Part shown: one piece after another, positions 1 through 11,082 of the stretch
Layout of the letters: each line of letters opens with the position of its first letter
Numbering within the stretch: position 1 is the stretch's first letter
Position numbers and translations under genes: made by a program
NCBI GenBank assembly: GCA_964577175.1
Contig: CAZNYC010000020.1
Location: forward strand, 1-40,878
DNA length: 40,878 bases
Direction: 5' to 3'
Source: BS750m-G62 sp964577175
GTDB taxonomy: Bacteria; Planctomycetota; Phycisphaerae; FEN-1346
Notes under the pieces: generated by a model
The model's database searches: none
What the model saw: only the letters and a program-made list of their open reading frames with translations
Told to the model about the DNA's origin: nothing

Positions 1-2518
1 CGCCTTGCTGCTGGCCGCCCTGGGCGACCTGGTTCAAGGCTTCCTCGGCGGCACGCTGCTGTTGGACGGCCTGGGCGAGTTCGCCGCCCTGGATGTTCTC
101 GGCCGCCTCGTGCATACCGCCGGCCTGGTCGGCGGCGACGGGCGTACCGGCGGCGTCGTTGGCGAGTTGTTCCTGCTCGGCGGCCAGGTCCTGAAGGGCC
201 TGGTCCATCTCGCTGAGTTGGGCGAGTTGCTCGCTCTGGTCGGCCAGGCCGGCCTGTTCGGCTTCGAGTTCGCGTGCCTGTGAGGCGAGGTTAGCGGCAG
301 CCTGGGCGCCCTGGTCCAGGGCGGCCTGCTGGGCCGCCGGGATGTCCTGGACGAACGCCGCGATTTCTTCCGCGAGGTTCTCCTGGGCCTGCTGCCAGGC
401 GTTGTCCGGCTCGGCGCCGGCCCGCTGCTCGGCCAGGTCCGCCTGCTCGGTGGCCATGTCGTCGAGGGCCTGGGCGAGTCCGGCGGCGTCGGCCATCCGC
501 TCGAGTTCCTCGAGCATGTCCTGGGCCATCGCGAGGGCCTGGTCGACGTGCTGGTCCGCGCCGTCGGCCGCCTCGCCGCGCTCGGCGGGCGAATCGGCGA
601 GTTTGACCTGCCCGGTCTGGCTCTCGGCGGCGGAGACTTCCTCGCCGAGATCCTCCAGTTTCGGCGCCATGCCGGGGAACGTGCCCGCCGTGGCCTGGGG
701 CATCATCTCGCCGACTTCGGCATCGGCCTCGGCGAGGTGGTCGCGCATGCGCTGGACGCGGTCGGCGACGTTCTTCTGGAGTTCCTCCGCCTGCGGGGCC
801 TCCTCCTTCAGCGGGGCGGAGTCCTTCTTCGTTTTCTCCAGTTCCTCGATGACCTTCTTCAGGCCCTCCTCGAGGGCCTCCTTGTCGGCCTCCAGTTTCT
901 GCATGGCGTAGGAGGCGGCCGAGCGATCGATCTCGACCGTGATGGTCCGCGAGAAGTCCTGGCCGGGCCCGCGCAGGTCCTTCGGACGGTTGTCCGCCAC
1001 GCGGACGCGGAAGGTGAACTCCTTCACGCCCTTCAGCGGCAGTTTCGACAGCAGCAGGTACCCCCGGTCGTTGGCGGAGCGGGCCGTCTTCTCGCCTGTC
1101 TTCTCGTCCGGCTTGGGGAGCGGAATCGGCACCCGCGTGCGTTTGCGGGAGTCGGTGGCCACGAGGAACTCCGCCTTTGCCAGGCCGAAGTCGTCGGTCA
1201 TGGCGTAATCGATGGGGAGCCGGTCCGACGGTTTCAGCCGCAGCCGGTTGTCCAGCGGTTCGAGGACTTCGACGGTGGGGGGCTTGTCCGGCAGGGCCTC
1301 GATGCGGCGCTCGTCGGAGGTGTTCGTGAATTCGTACTCGTCCTCCATCGCCAGCGCCCACCGTCCGCGGAGGCCCGGTTTCAGGTGGATGGAGAACGTG
1401 CAGAGGGTGGTGCCGTCCTCGGCGGCGGTCCGTTCCACGGGCTGCTTCTTGATCTCGCGCCCGTTGATCCTGAGGGCTGCCGTCGTCACGCGTTTGTTCA
1501 GCCGGGCGGTGACGGTGACGTCGGTGCCGGCCAGGGCCTGGATGTCGCCGGGGATGTCTTCGCGCGTCTCGGCGGGCCGGCCGGTGTAGGCGGGGTAGTC
1601 GTAATGGGCGTCGATGCGTTTGACCATCGGCGGCGGGACGACCGTCACGTCGTAGTACCGGCTGAGGGCGTCGCCCGCGTGGACGCGGTACCGGAAACTC
1701 TCGCTGCCGGGCGGCAGGGTCGTCGTGAACCGGGGGTATCCTTCTTCGGTGGCGGGCAGGGCGGTCATGTACGAGGCCTGCTCCGTGCCGTCCGGCATCC
1801 GACGGCGAAGGCTGCACCGCTTGACGGCGTCATTGGCGACGGTGACCTGGACCTCCATCCGTTTGCCCTCGGGGAGGACGGCGTCGCCGGGCGCGATGGT
1901 GAGCATGTCGGCGGAGATGTTCGGCAGGTTCATAAAGGGGGCGATGGCGCGGGTGAAAAGGCGGGGCATCACCGCCGGGAAGAACGCCCACAGGGCGGCG
2001 AGGATAACGATCACTCCGCCGGCCGCCAGCAGGAACGGCCGGGCCTTGCGAAAGGGGATCTCCATGCGCGGCTGGACGCGGACGGCGTCGCGGCTGGCCT
2101 CTTCGGCCAGGGCGCCGATGAGCCGCTCCGAGCCCCGGATCTCCGGGATGTCGTTGCTCGTCAGCAGTTCCACGGCACTGCTGAGGCGTTCCTGGAGTTC
2201 CGGGTGTCGCTGCTCGATGGACCGCGCGATGCCCGCCAGCGTAATCGTTTTCGCCAGCGGAACCACGAGGAACCACAGGGCCGCCGCCGCCGTCGCCGCC
2301 AACGTCACGATCGTCAGCACCCACCGGAACGTCTGGGAGAAGAGGGTGAAGGCGGCGTCGATGGCCATCACGAGCAGGATGCACCCGATGGCCGTCGCGA
2401 TCACGGCCGCAAAGCCCCGGATCAGAATGACCCATCGGACGCGGTGAATGAGTCGGCGGAGGGCCTTGGCGATCGGTTCGGGCACCTCGCCGGCACGTAG
2501 AAGGGAGTTCCCGGTCAT
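1..2518 (-). CDS. DUF4175-like membrane protein with long coiled-coil region (C-terminus off the left edge)
   Basis: A frame with no stop runs from an ATG at 2518 to the left edge, giving about 839 residues. The N-terminus has two hydrophobic segments near residues 28-60 and 65-90 and a third near 155-180, so it is probably membrane anchored. A beta-rich extracytoplasmic region follows, and from about residue 525 a long Glu/Gln/Ala-rich, coiled-coil-like stretch runs off the window. This matches the large DUF4175-type proteins found at the end of planctomycete MoxR/VWA operons; molecular function is unknown. Its ATG overlaps the upstream gene's TAA by one base (TAATG), implying translational coupling. 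Family assignment rests on architecture and context rather than on a sharp motif. Confidence 0.8.
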   Translation of the reverse strand, partial: MTGNSLLRAGEVPEPIAKALRRLIHRVRWVILIRGFAAVIATAIGCILLVMAIDAAFTLFSQTFRWVLTIVTLAATAAAALWFLVVPLAKTITLAGIARSIEQRHPELQERLSSAVELLTSNDIPEIRGSERLIGALAEEASRDAVRVQPRMEIPFRKARPFLLAAGGVIVILAALWAFFPAVMPRLFTRAIAPFMNLPNISADMLTIAPGDAVLPEGKRMEVQVTVANDAVKRCSLRRRMPDGTEQASYMTALPATEEGYPRFTTTLPPGSESFRYRVHAGDALSRYYDVTVVPPPMVKRIDAHYDYPAYTGRPAETREDIPGDIQALAGTDVTVTARLNKRVTTAALRINGREIKKQPVERTAAEDGTTLCTFSIHLKPGLRGRWALAMEDEYEFTNTSDERRIEALPDKPPTVEVLEPLDNRLRLKPSDRLPIDYAMTDDFGLAKAEFLVATDSRKRTRVPIPLPKPDEKTGEKTARSANDRGYLLLSKLPLKGVKEFTFRVRVADNRPKDLRGPGQDFSRTITVEIDRSAASYAMQKLEADKEALEEGLKKVIEELEKTKKDSAPLKEEAPQAEELQKNVADRVQRMRDHLAEADAEVGEMMPQATAGTFPGMAPKLEDLGEEVSAAESQTGQVKLADSPAERGEAADGADQHVDQALAMAQDMLEELERMADAAGLAQALDDMATEQADLAEQRAGAEPDNAWQQAQENLAEEIAAFVQDIPAAQQAALDQGAQAAANLASQARELEAEQAGLADQSEQLAQLSEMDQALQDLAAEQEQLANDAAGTPVAADQAGGMHEAAENIQGGELAQAVQQQRAAEEALNQVAQGGQQQG

Positions 2519-5500
2519 TAGGCTAACCCCACTTTCTTTCTGAGCAGCCACTCGGCCGTGGCCATCGCCACGATGAGCAGCAGCATGGGGAGCGAGTCCC
2601 ACAGCACGTATTCGTGACGTTCGATTTCCGTTTCGGTCACGGGGCCGAGACCCTCCAGGGCCCGTTCGGCCCTCGAGGGGTCAGCGACCGTGCCGCCCGT
2701 CAGGCTGGCCAGCCGGCTCAGCAGGCCCCGGTCGGGGGCGAGTTCGGTCTGTTCGGCCGGCGTGGCCGGGTCGACCGAGAACTCCGTCCGGACGGTCTCG
2801 GCGCCCTGCCGCTGAAGGATTGGATCGGCCGAGGGCGAGTCGAGTTCCACCCGATACGTCCCCGTCGGCAGCGACCCGAGGCTGCCCTTGTACATGCCGG
2901 CCGAGCCCTCGACGAATTCCAGCCGCCGGCTCAGGACCTTCTCGTCACCGCGGTAGACGTTGACGGCGACGTCCTCGGCCTCACGGACAGGCGTGAAGTC
3001 TTCCTGGGCGATGCGGGCCGAGACGCTGATCGTCCCGCCCGGGGCGTACCGCGTGCGGTCGGTGCCGATCTTGACCGTCTGCGTGCCGGCCGGCAGTTTG
3101 TTGGCCGTCGCCCATCGCAGCACCTGGCCCCAGAACCGGTGATGATACGTGTCGCCCACGCGGTAGCGGAGCCGCCAGGTCCGGTCGAAGCCGAGGAACA
3201 TGACGCGGCCCGTGGCCACATTGTGCTGGCTGATGAGGGCGTGCCGCCGCTGAAACGCCCGCCGTCTCTCCAGGGTCTCGGCGTCGGGCGCGGCGTCGGC
3301 CGCCGCCGTCCCGGCCTCCGGGGAGGGCATGTAGTCCGGTGCGTCGGGCGGCAGGGCGTAGGCCAGGACGGTGGCGCCTTCCTTGGCCGCCACCTCCGGG
3401 TGCCGCCAGTAAATGGCCGGCAACTCCGACCACACCTCCAGGTTCTCCACCGGGTTCACCTTCTGCCGCATGACCACGCTCTCGCGTCCGTCGGTCGAGA
3501 GGACCAGGTGGAACTTTTCCTCCGGCGGCGCAAGAATGGGGCCGGGCGACTCGACGGCCGCCACCGGCAGGATCTCCCCGAGCGGGTCGTTCGCGTAGGC
3601 GTGGGGCATGGCGTTCGGCCCCGCCACGACCACCAGCGTGCCGCCGCGCTGCTCGACGAACTTCCGAAGAATCTGCTGTTCCGGCTCGCGAAGGACCTCG
3701 GGCGACACGTCGCCGAGAACGATGACGTCGAACTTCATCCACTCGGCTTCCGTCTCCGGCAGGGCGTTGGCCTCGACCTGCTCCAACGGCCGCGACGCCG
3801 AGGCGCGGACCTTCGGCGGCGGGGGCAGCCCCGCGATGTCGTCCGGCTCAATCAGCACGTACTGGAGGTGGACGGTGCGGTCGCGGCTGGCGAAGAGGTT
3901 TTTGATGTAGCGGAACTCCCATCGCGGCCGGCCGTCCACGAGCAGCAGTTGGGTCCGCTCGTCCGACACGCGCACCGCCAGCGGATACGTGTTGTTGGTG
4001 GCCAGGACCTCGTTATCGAATTCCTGGACGGCCACGGTGTAGCGGTGGAGGCGGGCCTCGTCGGGCTTGTCGGCGAGTTGGACGCGGGCGCGGTAGGAGT
4101 CGGTCGGCACGCGGACGGTTTCGGAAGCGACCTGGTCCTCGCCCTCGAGCAGCGCGACCTGGACCTCCTGGCCGGCCAGGCCGTCCAGTTTGATCTGGGC
4201 CGTGACGAGCATGCGGTCGCCCTCGGCGATCGCCTCCGGCGCCTGGACGTTGATGATGCCGGCGTCGATGGGCGGCTGCTCGCCGCCGAAGACGACCGAC
4301 GAGACCGGCACCTGCTTGATCCCCAGCCGCCGCACCAGCGGTTCCACGCTGCCGGGCGCGTTGTGACGACCATCGGAGAGCAGCAGGATGCCGGAAAGGT
4401 GCTTGTCGGACATCCGGCCCATCACCTCGTCGAAGACGGCCGTCAGGTCCGTCTGCTGTTGCTCGGGCGGCAGGTCGGCGGCCTGGTCGGCGATGTCGGC
4501 GGCCTCGGCGTAGTCCTCGGCCATGCCCTCGACGTCGGTCGGCACGGGCTTGGAGGCGAAGGTGTAGATCTGCACGCCGTAGCGATCCTGGAGCCGCTCG
4601 AGGAGGCTGCGGCCGGCCTCATCCCGGGCGGTAGCGGCGGCGGGCGGCTCGGCCGTCTCGGTGTCGGATTTCGCCGTGGGCCGGCGGAAGAGCACGTCGC
4701 GCGCCAGGGCCAGGCGCTTCCGCGTCGCGACGGCGTCGACGCGTTTCTGCACGTCCTCCGGCAGGGCCGCGTAGGCGGCGGCGTCGAGGGCATGGCTGAG
4801 CGCCTCGACGTCCGAGGCCGCCTCGTCCAGGTCCCCGACGACCTCGCGGAGCGTCTCGAGCAGCCGCGGCCGGGCGGCCTCCAGCGCCTCGGTGTTGTCT
4901 TTGCCGGTGAGGGCGGCGGCCTCCTTGAGTTTGTCGCGGATGGGGCCGGTCAGACGGTCGCGGACGGCGTCGAGGTTCTTGGTGACCTCGTCGTCGAGTT
5001 TCAGGTTCGTCTCCAGGGCGCCCGCGAGCGTCTGGGCATGCCGGACGAGGGCCTTGCGGGCCTCGGTCACGCTTTCGTTCATGGCGGGGCGGCGTGCGGT
5101 GAGTTGACGGTTGCGGTTCTCCGTATCGACGGAGGCCAGGCCGGCGAGCCAGCCCGCCTGGGCCGACAGGTCGCTCCGCAGCCCCTCGACGGCCTCGGCC
5201 ACGCGCTCCAGGGCGAAGGGACGGTCCGCGCCTTCCACGCCCAGGCGGTGGGCCAGGCGCAGCCGCCGGCCGGGCGCCAGTTGGGTGTCCGGCACGTACA
5301 TGGAGGCGGACGTGTCGAGCAGGACCGCCACCCACCGCTGAATGGTGTTGTTCTCGTTCCACGGCCAGACGGGCTGGGCCAGCATGATGACCACCAGGGC
5401 CACCAATACGACCCGCATACCCGCCAGGGCGAGCCCCGCCCGGCGGGAGACCGTCTGCCGCTCCCGCGCGTACAGGGCCACCACCACCTCGACGGCCAGG

Positions 5501-5766
5501 GCGCCCAGCAGCGCGAGCGGCCACAGCCACCAGTTCGTCGCCAGCACGAGGCCGCGCTGCAGCGCCTGCCACAGCGCCTCCATCGCTCCGAAGCCGACGA
5601 GAACGCAGACGCCGAACCGGACGGCCCGCGCGACGCGGCCGCGCGGACGACGCCACACGAAGTGAATCCCGATCCACACGCCGATGGCTAAGGCTGCCAG
5701 GGCGTACACGGCCGGCGTCGGGATCGACTCCGGCAGCACGTAATGCTGGGGGGCAGGGGCGGTCAT
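2518..5766 (-). CDS. Large membrane protein with VWA-like and glutamine-amidotransferase-like regions
   Basis: The product is 1082 residues. Hydrophobic segments lie near residues 18-37, 50-70, 78-99 and 112-131, with a last one near the C-terminus. A MIDAS-like DTSAS motif at residues 151-155 marks a von Willebrand A fold, interrupted by a long helical insertion of about 250 residues before the domain resumes around an LLSDGRHN motif. A class I glutamine-amidotransferase-like segment (VIVLGDVSPE...GGTLVVVAG) lies past the middle, as in other planctomycete BatA-like proteins. I chose the ATG at 5766 because the frame upstream is read-through into the preceding gene and because it sits 8 bases after that gene's stop. 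It is probably a partner of the BatA-like protein in a MoxR-served membrane complex (inferred). Confidence 0.82.
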   Translation of the reverse strand: MTAPAPQHYVLPESIPTPAVYALAALAIGVWIGIHFVWRRPRGRVARAVRFGVCVLVGFGAMEALWQALQRGLVLATNWWLWPLALLGALAVEVVVALYARERQTVSRRAGLALAGMRVVLVALVVIMLAQPVWPWNENNTIQRWVAVLLDTSASMYVPDTQLAPGRRLRLAHRLGVEGADRPFALERVAEAVEGLRSDLSAQAGWLAGLASVDTENRNRQLTARRPAMNESVTEARKALVRHAQTLAGALETNLKLDDEVTKNLDAVRDRLTGPIRDKLKEAAALTGKDNTEALEAARPRLLETLREVVGDLDEAASDVEALSHALDAAAYAALPEDVQKRVDAVATRKRLALARDVLFRRPTAKSDTETAEPPAAATARDEAGRSLLERLQDRYGVQIYTFASKPVPTDVEGMAEDYAEAADIADQAADLPPEQQQTDLTAVFDEVMGRMSDKHLSGILLLSDGRHNAPGSVEPLVRRLGIKQVPVSSVVFGGEQPPIDAGIINVQAPEAIAEGDRMLVTAQIKLDGLAGQEVQVALLEGEDQVASETVRVPTDSYRARVQLADKPDEARLHRYTVAVQEFDNEVLATNNTYPLAVRVSDERTQLLLVDGRPRWEFRYIKNLFASRDRTVHLQYVLIEPDDIAGLPPPPKVRASASRPLEQVEANALPETEAEWMKFDVIVLGDVSPEVLREPEQQILRKFVEQRGGTLVVVAGPNAMPHAYANDPLGEILPVAAVESPGPILAPPEEKFHLVLSTDGRESVVMRQKVNPVENLEVWSELPAIYWRHPEVAAKEGATVLAYALPPDAPDYMPSPEAGTAAADAAPDAETLERRRAFQRRHALISQHNVATGRVMFLGFDRTWRLRYRVGDTYHHRFWGQVLRWATANKLPAGTQTVKIGTDRTRYAPGGTISVSARIAQEDFTPVREAEDVAVNVYRGDEKVLSRRLEFVEGSAGMYKGSLGSLPTGTYRVELDSPSADPILQRQGAETVRTEFSVDPATPAEQTELAPDRGLLSRLASLTGGTVADPSRAERALEGLGPVTETEIERHEYVLWDSLPMLLLIVAMATAEWLLRKKVGLA

Positions 5767-5774
5767 CCTTGGCG

Positions 5775-8351
5775 CTACCTCGCAGAATCCTCGGTCGTCG
5801 GCGCCAGCATCTCTTCGGCACGGGCGCGGAACGTTTGGGTATCGGGCGTCTCCGGCCCGAACGAGACGGTATCGACGGCGTGCATGCGGCGTTGGGTGGC
5901 GATCCACCGTGTCAGGCCCACCTCCGCCAGCAGGCAGACGACGGCCGCCAGGGCCAGGTACTTCCACAGTTCCTCACCGGGCACGTCGCCTGTGACGGCT
6001 TCCAGGACGCGGTCGGTGCTGTCCGTCCGGAACAGGTTGACGTGTTTGGTGGCGGCGGAGAGGTCTGCGTCCGTGAGCGGGGCGAGGCGGCCCTCGTCGG
6101 CATCGTCGAGGACGACGAACGGCAATCCCTGCGCCGGCGCGGGTGGGACGGCGAACGCCTCGCCGAGCGCCTCCGGCAGCGTCAGGCGGTACAGCCCCGG
6201 CTCGTACGTCTGGGCGAAGCCGACCCGCAGGCCGCCCGGCACGGGGTCCAGGTCCGCCAGCAGCCGCTGCTTGCGCGGCCCCACCACCGTGGCGGAGAGG
6301 TCGGCGAACGTGTCGGCCTCCTCGACGCCCTTCGCCGTCGTGGCGGGCAGTTCCAGCGTGAATTCCGACCCCGGCCGCACGTTTAACTCCGCCAGCGTCG
6401 GGGCAGCCAGGTAGTACGCCAGTTCGTGCACCAGCGGCACGTAGCACTTGAGCGACGGCAGGTTGCTGGCCCGCCGGCCCAGCGGCATGGCGGTCATGAG
6501 GACGTACCCGTTGCCGACCCGGCGTTCGGCGAGCACCGGGTCGCCGGTGTCCAGCCGGCCGCCCACGCGGACGGAGGCGTCCTTCTCCTCCACCTCGAGC
6601 GTCCAGTAGGTCTCGATAAGGGCGCGGTCCGCGTCGGAACGGGGCGCGTCGGCCAACAGCGCCAGGGCCGGATGGCTCAGCGTTTTCAGGCCGATGTGCG
6701 CGGGCGCCTGGCTCATCGACCGCTTCTCGCCCAGCCGCGCCGGCGCCACCGGCCGGCCCGCCTCCGTTTTCCAGTTCTGGTAGAACTCGGCGACCGTGTT
6801 CGGCCCGGGGACGATGAGCAGGCCGCCGCCGTCGGCCACGTACCGGGCAAGGCGGTTGGCGGTGGCGGCGGGCAGTCGCGGCACGCCGGCCAGGACCACC
6901 AGGCCGAACGGCTCGAACGATTCGACGGCGTCGATGTCCGGCGCCGCCACGACGCGCGGCTCGACCAGGTTGCCGAGCGCGGGTTCGTTGTCCGGCAGGG
7001 AGGCCTCTTCGTCGGCGGCTTCGTCGGTCTGGGGTTCCGGCAGGGCCATCGCGTCTTCGTCCACGGGGGCGAGGGCGATCTCGATGAACGACGCCGCCCC
7101 GTCCAGCGGCCGGGGCGACGGCTCGCCCTCGACGATCAGCACCGGCAGCCGGTCCGTCACCGGGACCGCCCGCGTCGCCTGGTTGTCGAGCGGCAGGCCG
7201 TCATCGACCAGCACCCGCGCCACGACCTCATGCGGCCCGGGTTCCAGGAACCGGTGCTCGAAGCGAACCGGCTCGGCCGCCTGGGCACTCAACTCGCCGG
7301 TGTCCTGCCGGCCGATGGCCACGCCGTCGGCGGCCAGTTCCACGCTTACGGGTTCGATGTCCGTCGTGCCCGTGTTGAAGACGGTGGCCTCGATGCCGAC
7401 GGGCCGGTCCGTCCCGACGATCTTGCGTGAGAACCGTACGGCGCCCACGGCTGCGTTCCGCAGCGTCGTCGGCAGGGGGAAGGTGCGGCAGACGACCTGG
7501 GCCTCCGAGGGCAGGGCGTCGAGCCCTGAGGCCAGGAACTTCCACCGGGCCTCGTTCCGGCCGTCCCAGCCCACGCTCTGGCCATCGGTCAGCAGGACGA
7601 TCTTCTTGGCCGGGTTGTGGCCCTCGGCGAGGCTGGTGGCGGCGGCGTCAATGGCGTCGACGACGCGCATCGACCCGCCGGAGGGCTCCAGATCGTGCAG
7701 CGCCTGGAGCAGTTCGTCGCGGTCGGTGATCGGGTTCGGGATGACCGGCCGGGGCACGGGCCCCGCCAGAATGATGCTGACGGCGTCGGCGGGCCGGCAG
7801 GCGGCCAGGATGGTGCGGGCTTCGGTCACCGCCCGGTCGAAGTTCCGCTCGCCGTCGACCGGGACCGTCATGGAGGCCGAGCCGTCGATGAGGATGGCGA
7901 CGTCCCGTTCGCCACCGGCGAGCGACCACTGTTGCTTCTGAAAGGCCGCCTCGAGGCCGCTCGTGCCGAGGGCGAACAGGATGAGCAGCCCCGCCACGCC
8001 GAGGAGGGCGTACCGCGCCCGCCGGCTGGACCAGACGGCGGCGGCGACGCCGATGAGGATGGCCGCCACGAGGATGGCCGGCAGGACCGTCGCCCATGGA
8101 ATCGTCGTCCGGGTGGGCAGGAACGGACGGGCCATCGCCAGGACGAGCAGCGCGACCACCAGGCACCGCAGGGCCAGGAGGATGATCTCTTCCAGCATGA
8201 TCCGCCGCCGGCGCATGGTCAGCGACTCCAGCAGGAACCGCATGGCCCCCCAGTCGACGATCGTCGCCCGGTGCCGGTTCAGCAGGTGGATGATGATCGG
8301 GATGGCCACCGCCGCCAACCCGGCCAGCATGGCCCAGTTCAGAAAGGTCAT
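5775..8351 (-). CDS. BatA-like aerotolerance-type VWA membrane protein
   Basis: The product is 858 residues. The first 75 residues are the BatA N-terminal module: a hydrophobic helix, the IPIIIHLLNRHR segment, a basic stretch (TMRRRRIMLEE) and a second helix. Two more hydrophobic segments follow near residues 86-106 and 114-130. A VWA domain opens with DGSAS (156-160), the metal-ion-dependent adhesion site, and has LLTDGQS downstream. A glutamine-amidotransferase-like stretch (LVVLAGVP...GGGLLIVPGP) follows, as in DUF4159/BatA-type planctomycete proteins. The family is thought to assemble in the membrane with MoxR and DUF58 partners; the substrate is unknown. It lies 27 bases after the DUF58 gene and 8 before the next. 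Confidence 0.88.
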   Translation of the reverse strand: MTFLNWAMLAGLAAVAIPIIIHLLNRHRATIVDWGAMRFLLESLTMRRRRIMLEEIILLALRCLVVALLVLAMARPFLPTRTTIPWATVLPAILVAAILIGVAAAVWSSRRARYALLGVAGLLILFALGTSGLEAAFQKQQWSLAGGERDVAILIDGSASMTVPVDGERNFDRAVTEARTILAACRPADAVSIILAGPVPRPVIPNPITDRDELLQALHDLEPSGGSMRVVDAIDAAATSLAEGHNPAKKIVLLTDGQSVGWDGRNEARWKFLASGLDALPSEAQVVCRTFPLPTTLRNAAVGAVRFSRKIVGTDRPVGIEATVFNTGTTDIEPVSVELAADGVAIGRQDTGELSAQAAEPVRFEHRFLEPGPHEVVARVLVDDGLPLDNQATRAVPVTDRLPVLIVEGEPSPRPLDGAASFIEIALAPVDEDAMALPEPQTDEAADEEASLPDNEPALGNLVEPRVVAAPDIDAVESFEPFGLVVLAGVPRLPAATANRLARYVADGGGLLIVPGPNTVAEFYQNWKTEAGRPVAPARLGEKRSMSQAPAHIGLKTLSHPALALLADAPRSDADRALIETYWTLEVEEKDASVRVGGRLDTGDPVLAERRVGNGYVLMTAMPLGRRASNLPSLKCYVPLVHELAYYLAAPTLAELNVRPGSEFTLELPATTAKGVEEADTFADLSATVVGPRKQRLLADLDPVPGGLRVGFAQTYEPGLYRLTLPEALGEAFAVPPAPAQGLPFVVLDDADEGRLAPLTDADLSAATKHVNLFRTDSTDRVLEAVTGDVPGEELWKYLALAAVVCLLAEVGLTRWIATQRRMHAVDTVSFGPETPDTQTFRARAEEMLAPTTEDSAR

Positions 8352-8378
8352 GAGCGATCGCCTCGCACCAGGTGCCTG

Positions 8379-9344
8379 TTACCGATTCGCGACTGCTTTC
8401 GTTCTCATGCGGCGACTTGCCAGGTAATGCGCCAGGGCGACGGCGAAACTGCGTTTCGTGGAGAGTTGGACGTAGTCGACGTCCATTCGCCCGCAGCCGC
8501 TGCGAATCTCGTTGACGAAGTTGCGGACGTGTTCCAGGTAGGCCGCCCGCACGGACCGGGGGTCGAGTTGGACCCGCCGGGTGGGCAGTTCCAGGTCGCG
8601 GAACTGGCTCCACCGGTCGAACGGGAACGTCAGTTCCTCCTCCGCCATCACGTGCAGCACGAGGACCTCGTGTTTGCGGTAGCGGAAGTGGTGCAGGGCG
8701 TTGAGGATTTCCTTCGCGTCGTCGAACAGGTCCGAGATGATCACCACCAGCCCCCGCCGGTGGATGCGTTCGGCGATGTCGTGGAACACCGGCGCCAGGT
8801 CCGATTCGCCGCCCGGCTCCGTCCGGACGAGTTCCTCCAGGCACGACCGCAGGTGTGTGATGCGGGACCGCGACGGGATGTACCGCTGCACGTCCGTGTC
8901 GAACGTCACCAGTCCCACCGCGTCCTGCTGGTTGATCATGAGGTGGGCGAGCGACGCCGCCAGAAACCGCCCGTACTCGAACTTCGACAGTTGCCGACCG
9001 TCGTGCCTCGCCGTCTCGTGCCCCGTGTACCGCATGGAGCCGGAGGCGTCGAGCAGGATGACCGACCGCAGGTTCGTCTCTTCGATGTATTGCTTGATGT
9101 AGTATCGGTCGCTCTTGGCGTAGACGCGCCAGTCGAGGTCGCGCAGGTCGTCGCCGGGCACGTACTGGCGGTGCTCGGCGAACTCGACACTGAAGCCTTT
9201 GTACGGGCTGCGGTGGCGGCCGGAGACGAAGCCCTCCACCAGGCCGCGCGCAATCAGTTCCAGCCGATGGATCTTTGCCAGCGCTTCCGGGTCCAGCAGA
9301 CGCATGTAGGTCTGCTGGTTGGGGTCGGTGTGGCTCTTGGCCAT
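8379..9344 (-). CDS. DUF58-domain protein
   Basis: The product is 321 residues. It has the DUF58 core: GFSVEFAEHRQYVPGDD, then DLRDLDWRVYAKSDRYY, then a VWA-like ILLDASGSMRYTG, and a later LVVIISDLFDD. This family is the cytoplasmic or peripheral partner of MoxR ATPases and is nearly always encoded next to moxR, as here. The frame stays open further upstream to 9422, but that extension runs towards repeat DNA and has poor codon quality, so I start at the ATG at 9344 (MAKSHTDPN), which has a weak GGAG upstream. It is separated from moxR by 287 bases that contain a mobile-type palindromic repeat. Confidence 0.9.
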   Translation of the reverse strand: MAKSHTDPNQQTYMRLLDPEALAKIHRLELIARGLVEGFVSGRHRSPYKGFSVEFAEHRQYVPGDDLRDLDWRVYAKSDRYYIKQYIEETNLRSVILLDASGSMRYTGHETARHDGRQLSKFEYGRFLAASLAHLMINQQDAVGLVTFDTDVQRYIPSRSRITHLRSCLEELVRTEPGGESDLAPVFHDIAERIHRRGLVVIISDLFDDAKEILNALHHFRYRKHEVLVLHVMAEEELTFPFDRWSQFRDLELPTRRVQLDPRSVRAAYLEHVRNFVNEIRSGCGRMDVDYVQLSTKRSFAVALAHYLASRRMRTKAVANR

Positions 9345-9454
9345 GGGAAATGCCCGCTCCAGTTCGGATTCGGTCGGGCTGTGGCCTCCGCGGCGGCGCG
9401 GGGTGGCGGAAACATGCCGCACGCCGGTTCGGCGGGCCCGTGTATGTTCAGCGT

Positions 9455-9553
9455 TGTCATTCTGAGGCCCGCTTGCGGGCCGAAGAATCTCGCCGTGGTC
9501 GTTGCCGTCTTGTTGTTCACACGGCGAGACCCTTCGCTTCGCTCAGGGTGACA
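9455..9553. repeat. Dispersed inverted-repeat element, TGTCATTCTGAGG family (copy 1)
   Basis: This roughly 99-bp element begins with TGTCATTCTGAGG, carries GAAGAATCTCGCC, and ends with an imperfect complement (CTCAGGGTGACA). Two further copies lie at 20795-20906 and 32170-32269. It sits inside the moxR-DUF58 spacer without breaking either gene. It resembles a non-autonomous palindromic repeat; no transposase is linked to it. The rest of the spacer (9345-9631) holds nothing else I can support. Confidence 0.8.
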
Positions 9554-9631
9554 ACTCCTTTCTCCTTGCGCCAAACATCCAGGGTCGGCCGTTGCGCCGG
9601 GGTGCCGTCGCCGGAGCCGCCGACCGGCCGG

Positions 9632-10711
<1,080 letters not shown>

Positions 10712-10881
10712 GGATCGGCCTCCGGCGTCTCGGTTCGTACGGGGGAGCGGCACGGGCGTACACGCTCCGCGCTCCTGTAACGTGTAACAGGGGGCCGGAA
10801 AGGAAGTAACGGCCAATTCTCGGCAGGGGCAAAGTTTCGGCACTGCCGCCTTGGGGTGGACCGCGACGGCCGAAATCCGGA

Positions 10882-10910
10882 TTGACACGCCGCCACCTCC
10901 GGCGTAGCAT
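10882..10910 (+). promoter_or_regulatory. Sigma-70-type promoter of tRNA-Gly
   Basis: A perfect -35 box TTGACA (10882-10887) is followed, after exactly 17 bases, by TAGCAT (10905-10910). The tRNA begins 12 bases after the -10 box. The same TTGACA-17-TAGCAT pairing occurs at 15185-15213. Confidence 0.75.
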
Positions 10911-10922
10911 AGCGACACGGAC

Positions 10923-10997
10923 GCGGGCGTAACTCAGTGGTAGAGTGCAAGCTTCCCAAGCTTGACGTCGTGGGTTCGAATCCCATCGCCCGCTCCA
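10923..10997 (+). tRNA. tRNA-Gly (anticodon CCC)
   Basis: A complete cloverleaf can be folded by hand. The acceptor stem is GCGGGCG with CGCCCGC. The D-arm is ACTC...GAGT. The anticodon stem CAAGC/GCTTG closes the loop TTCCCAA, which gives anticodon CCC. The T-arm GTGGG TTCGAAT CCCAT is canonical. The discriminator base is T and the 3' CCA is encoded. Confidence 0.95.
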
Positions 10998-11082
10998 GAC
11001 GGCAGGCAGCGGGCATCCGGGAACAGGCAACAGGCGAACGGCAACGACAAAAACACAGCGACGGCGCGCGTCGCCCACCGTT

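Noticed and set aside
291..1817. An alternative minus-strand frame of about 500 codons at the left edge
   Set aside because: Its translation is Arg/Pro/Gly-rich, whereas the overlapping frame from 2518 to the edge has membrane helices, balanced composition and a coupled start.
548..5691. Very long open frames on the plus strand opposite the MoxR operon (650 and over 1000 codons)
   Set aside because: They mirror real minus-strand genes; high GC removes stop codons in the antisense frame. The products are Arg/Gly/His-rich with no family features.
9345..9422. Extended N-terminus for the DUF58 protein
   Set aside because: Low-quality sequence adjoining repeat DNA; the ATG at 9344 matches the usual start of the family.
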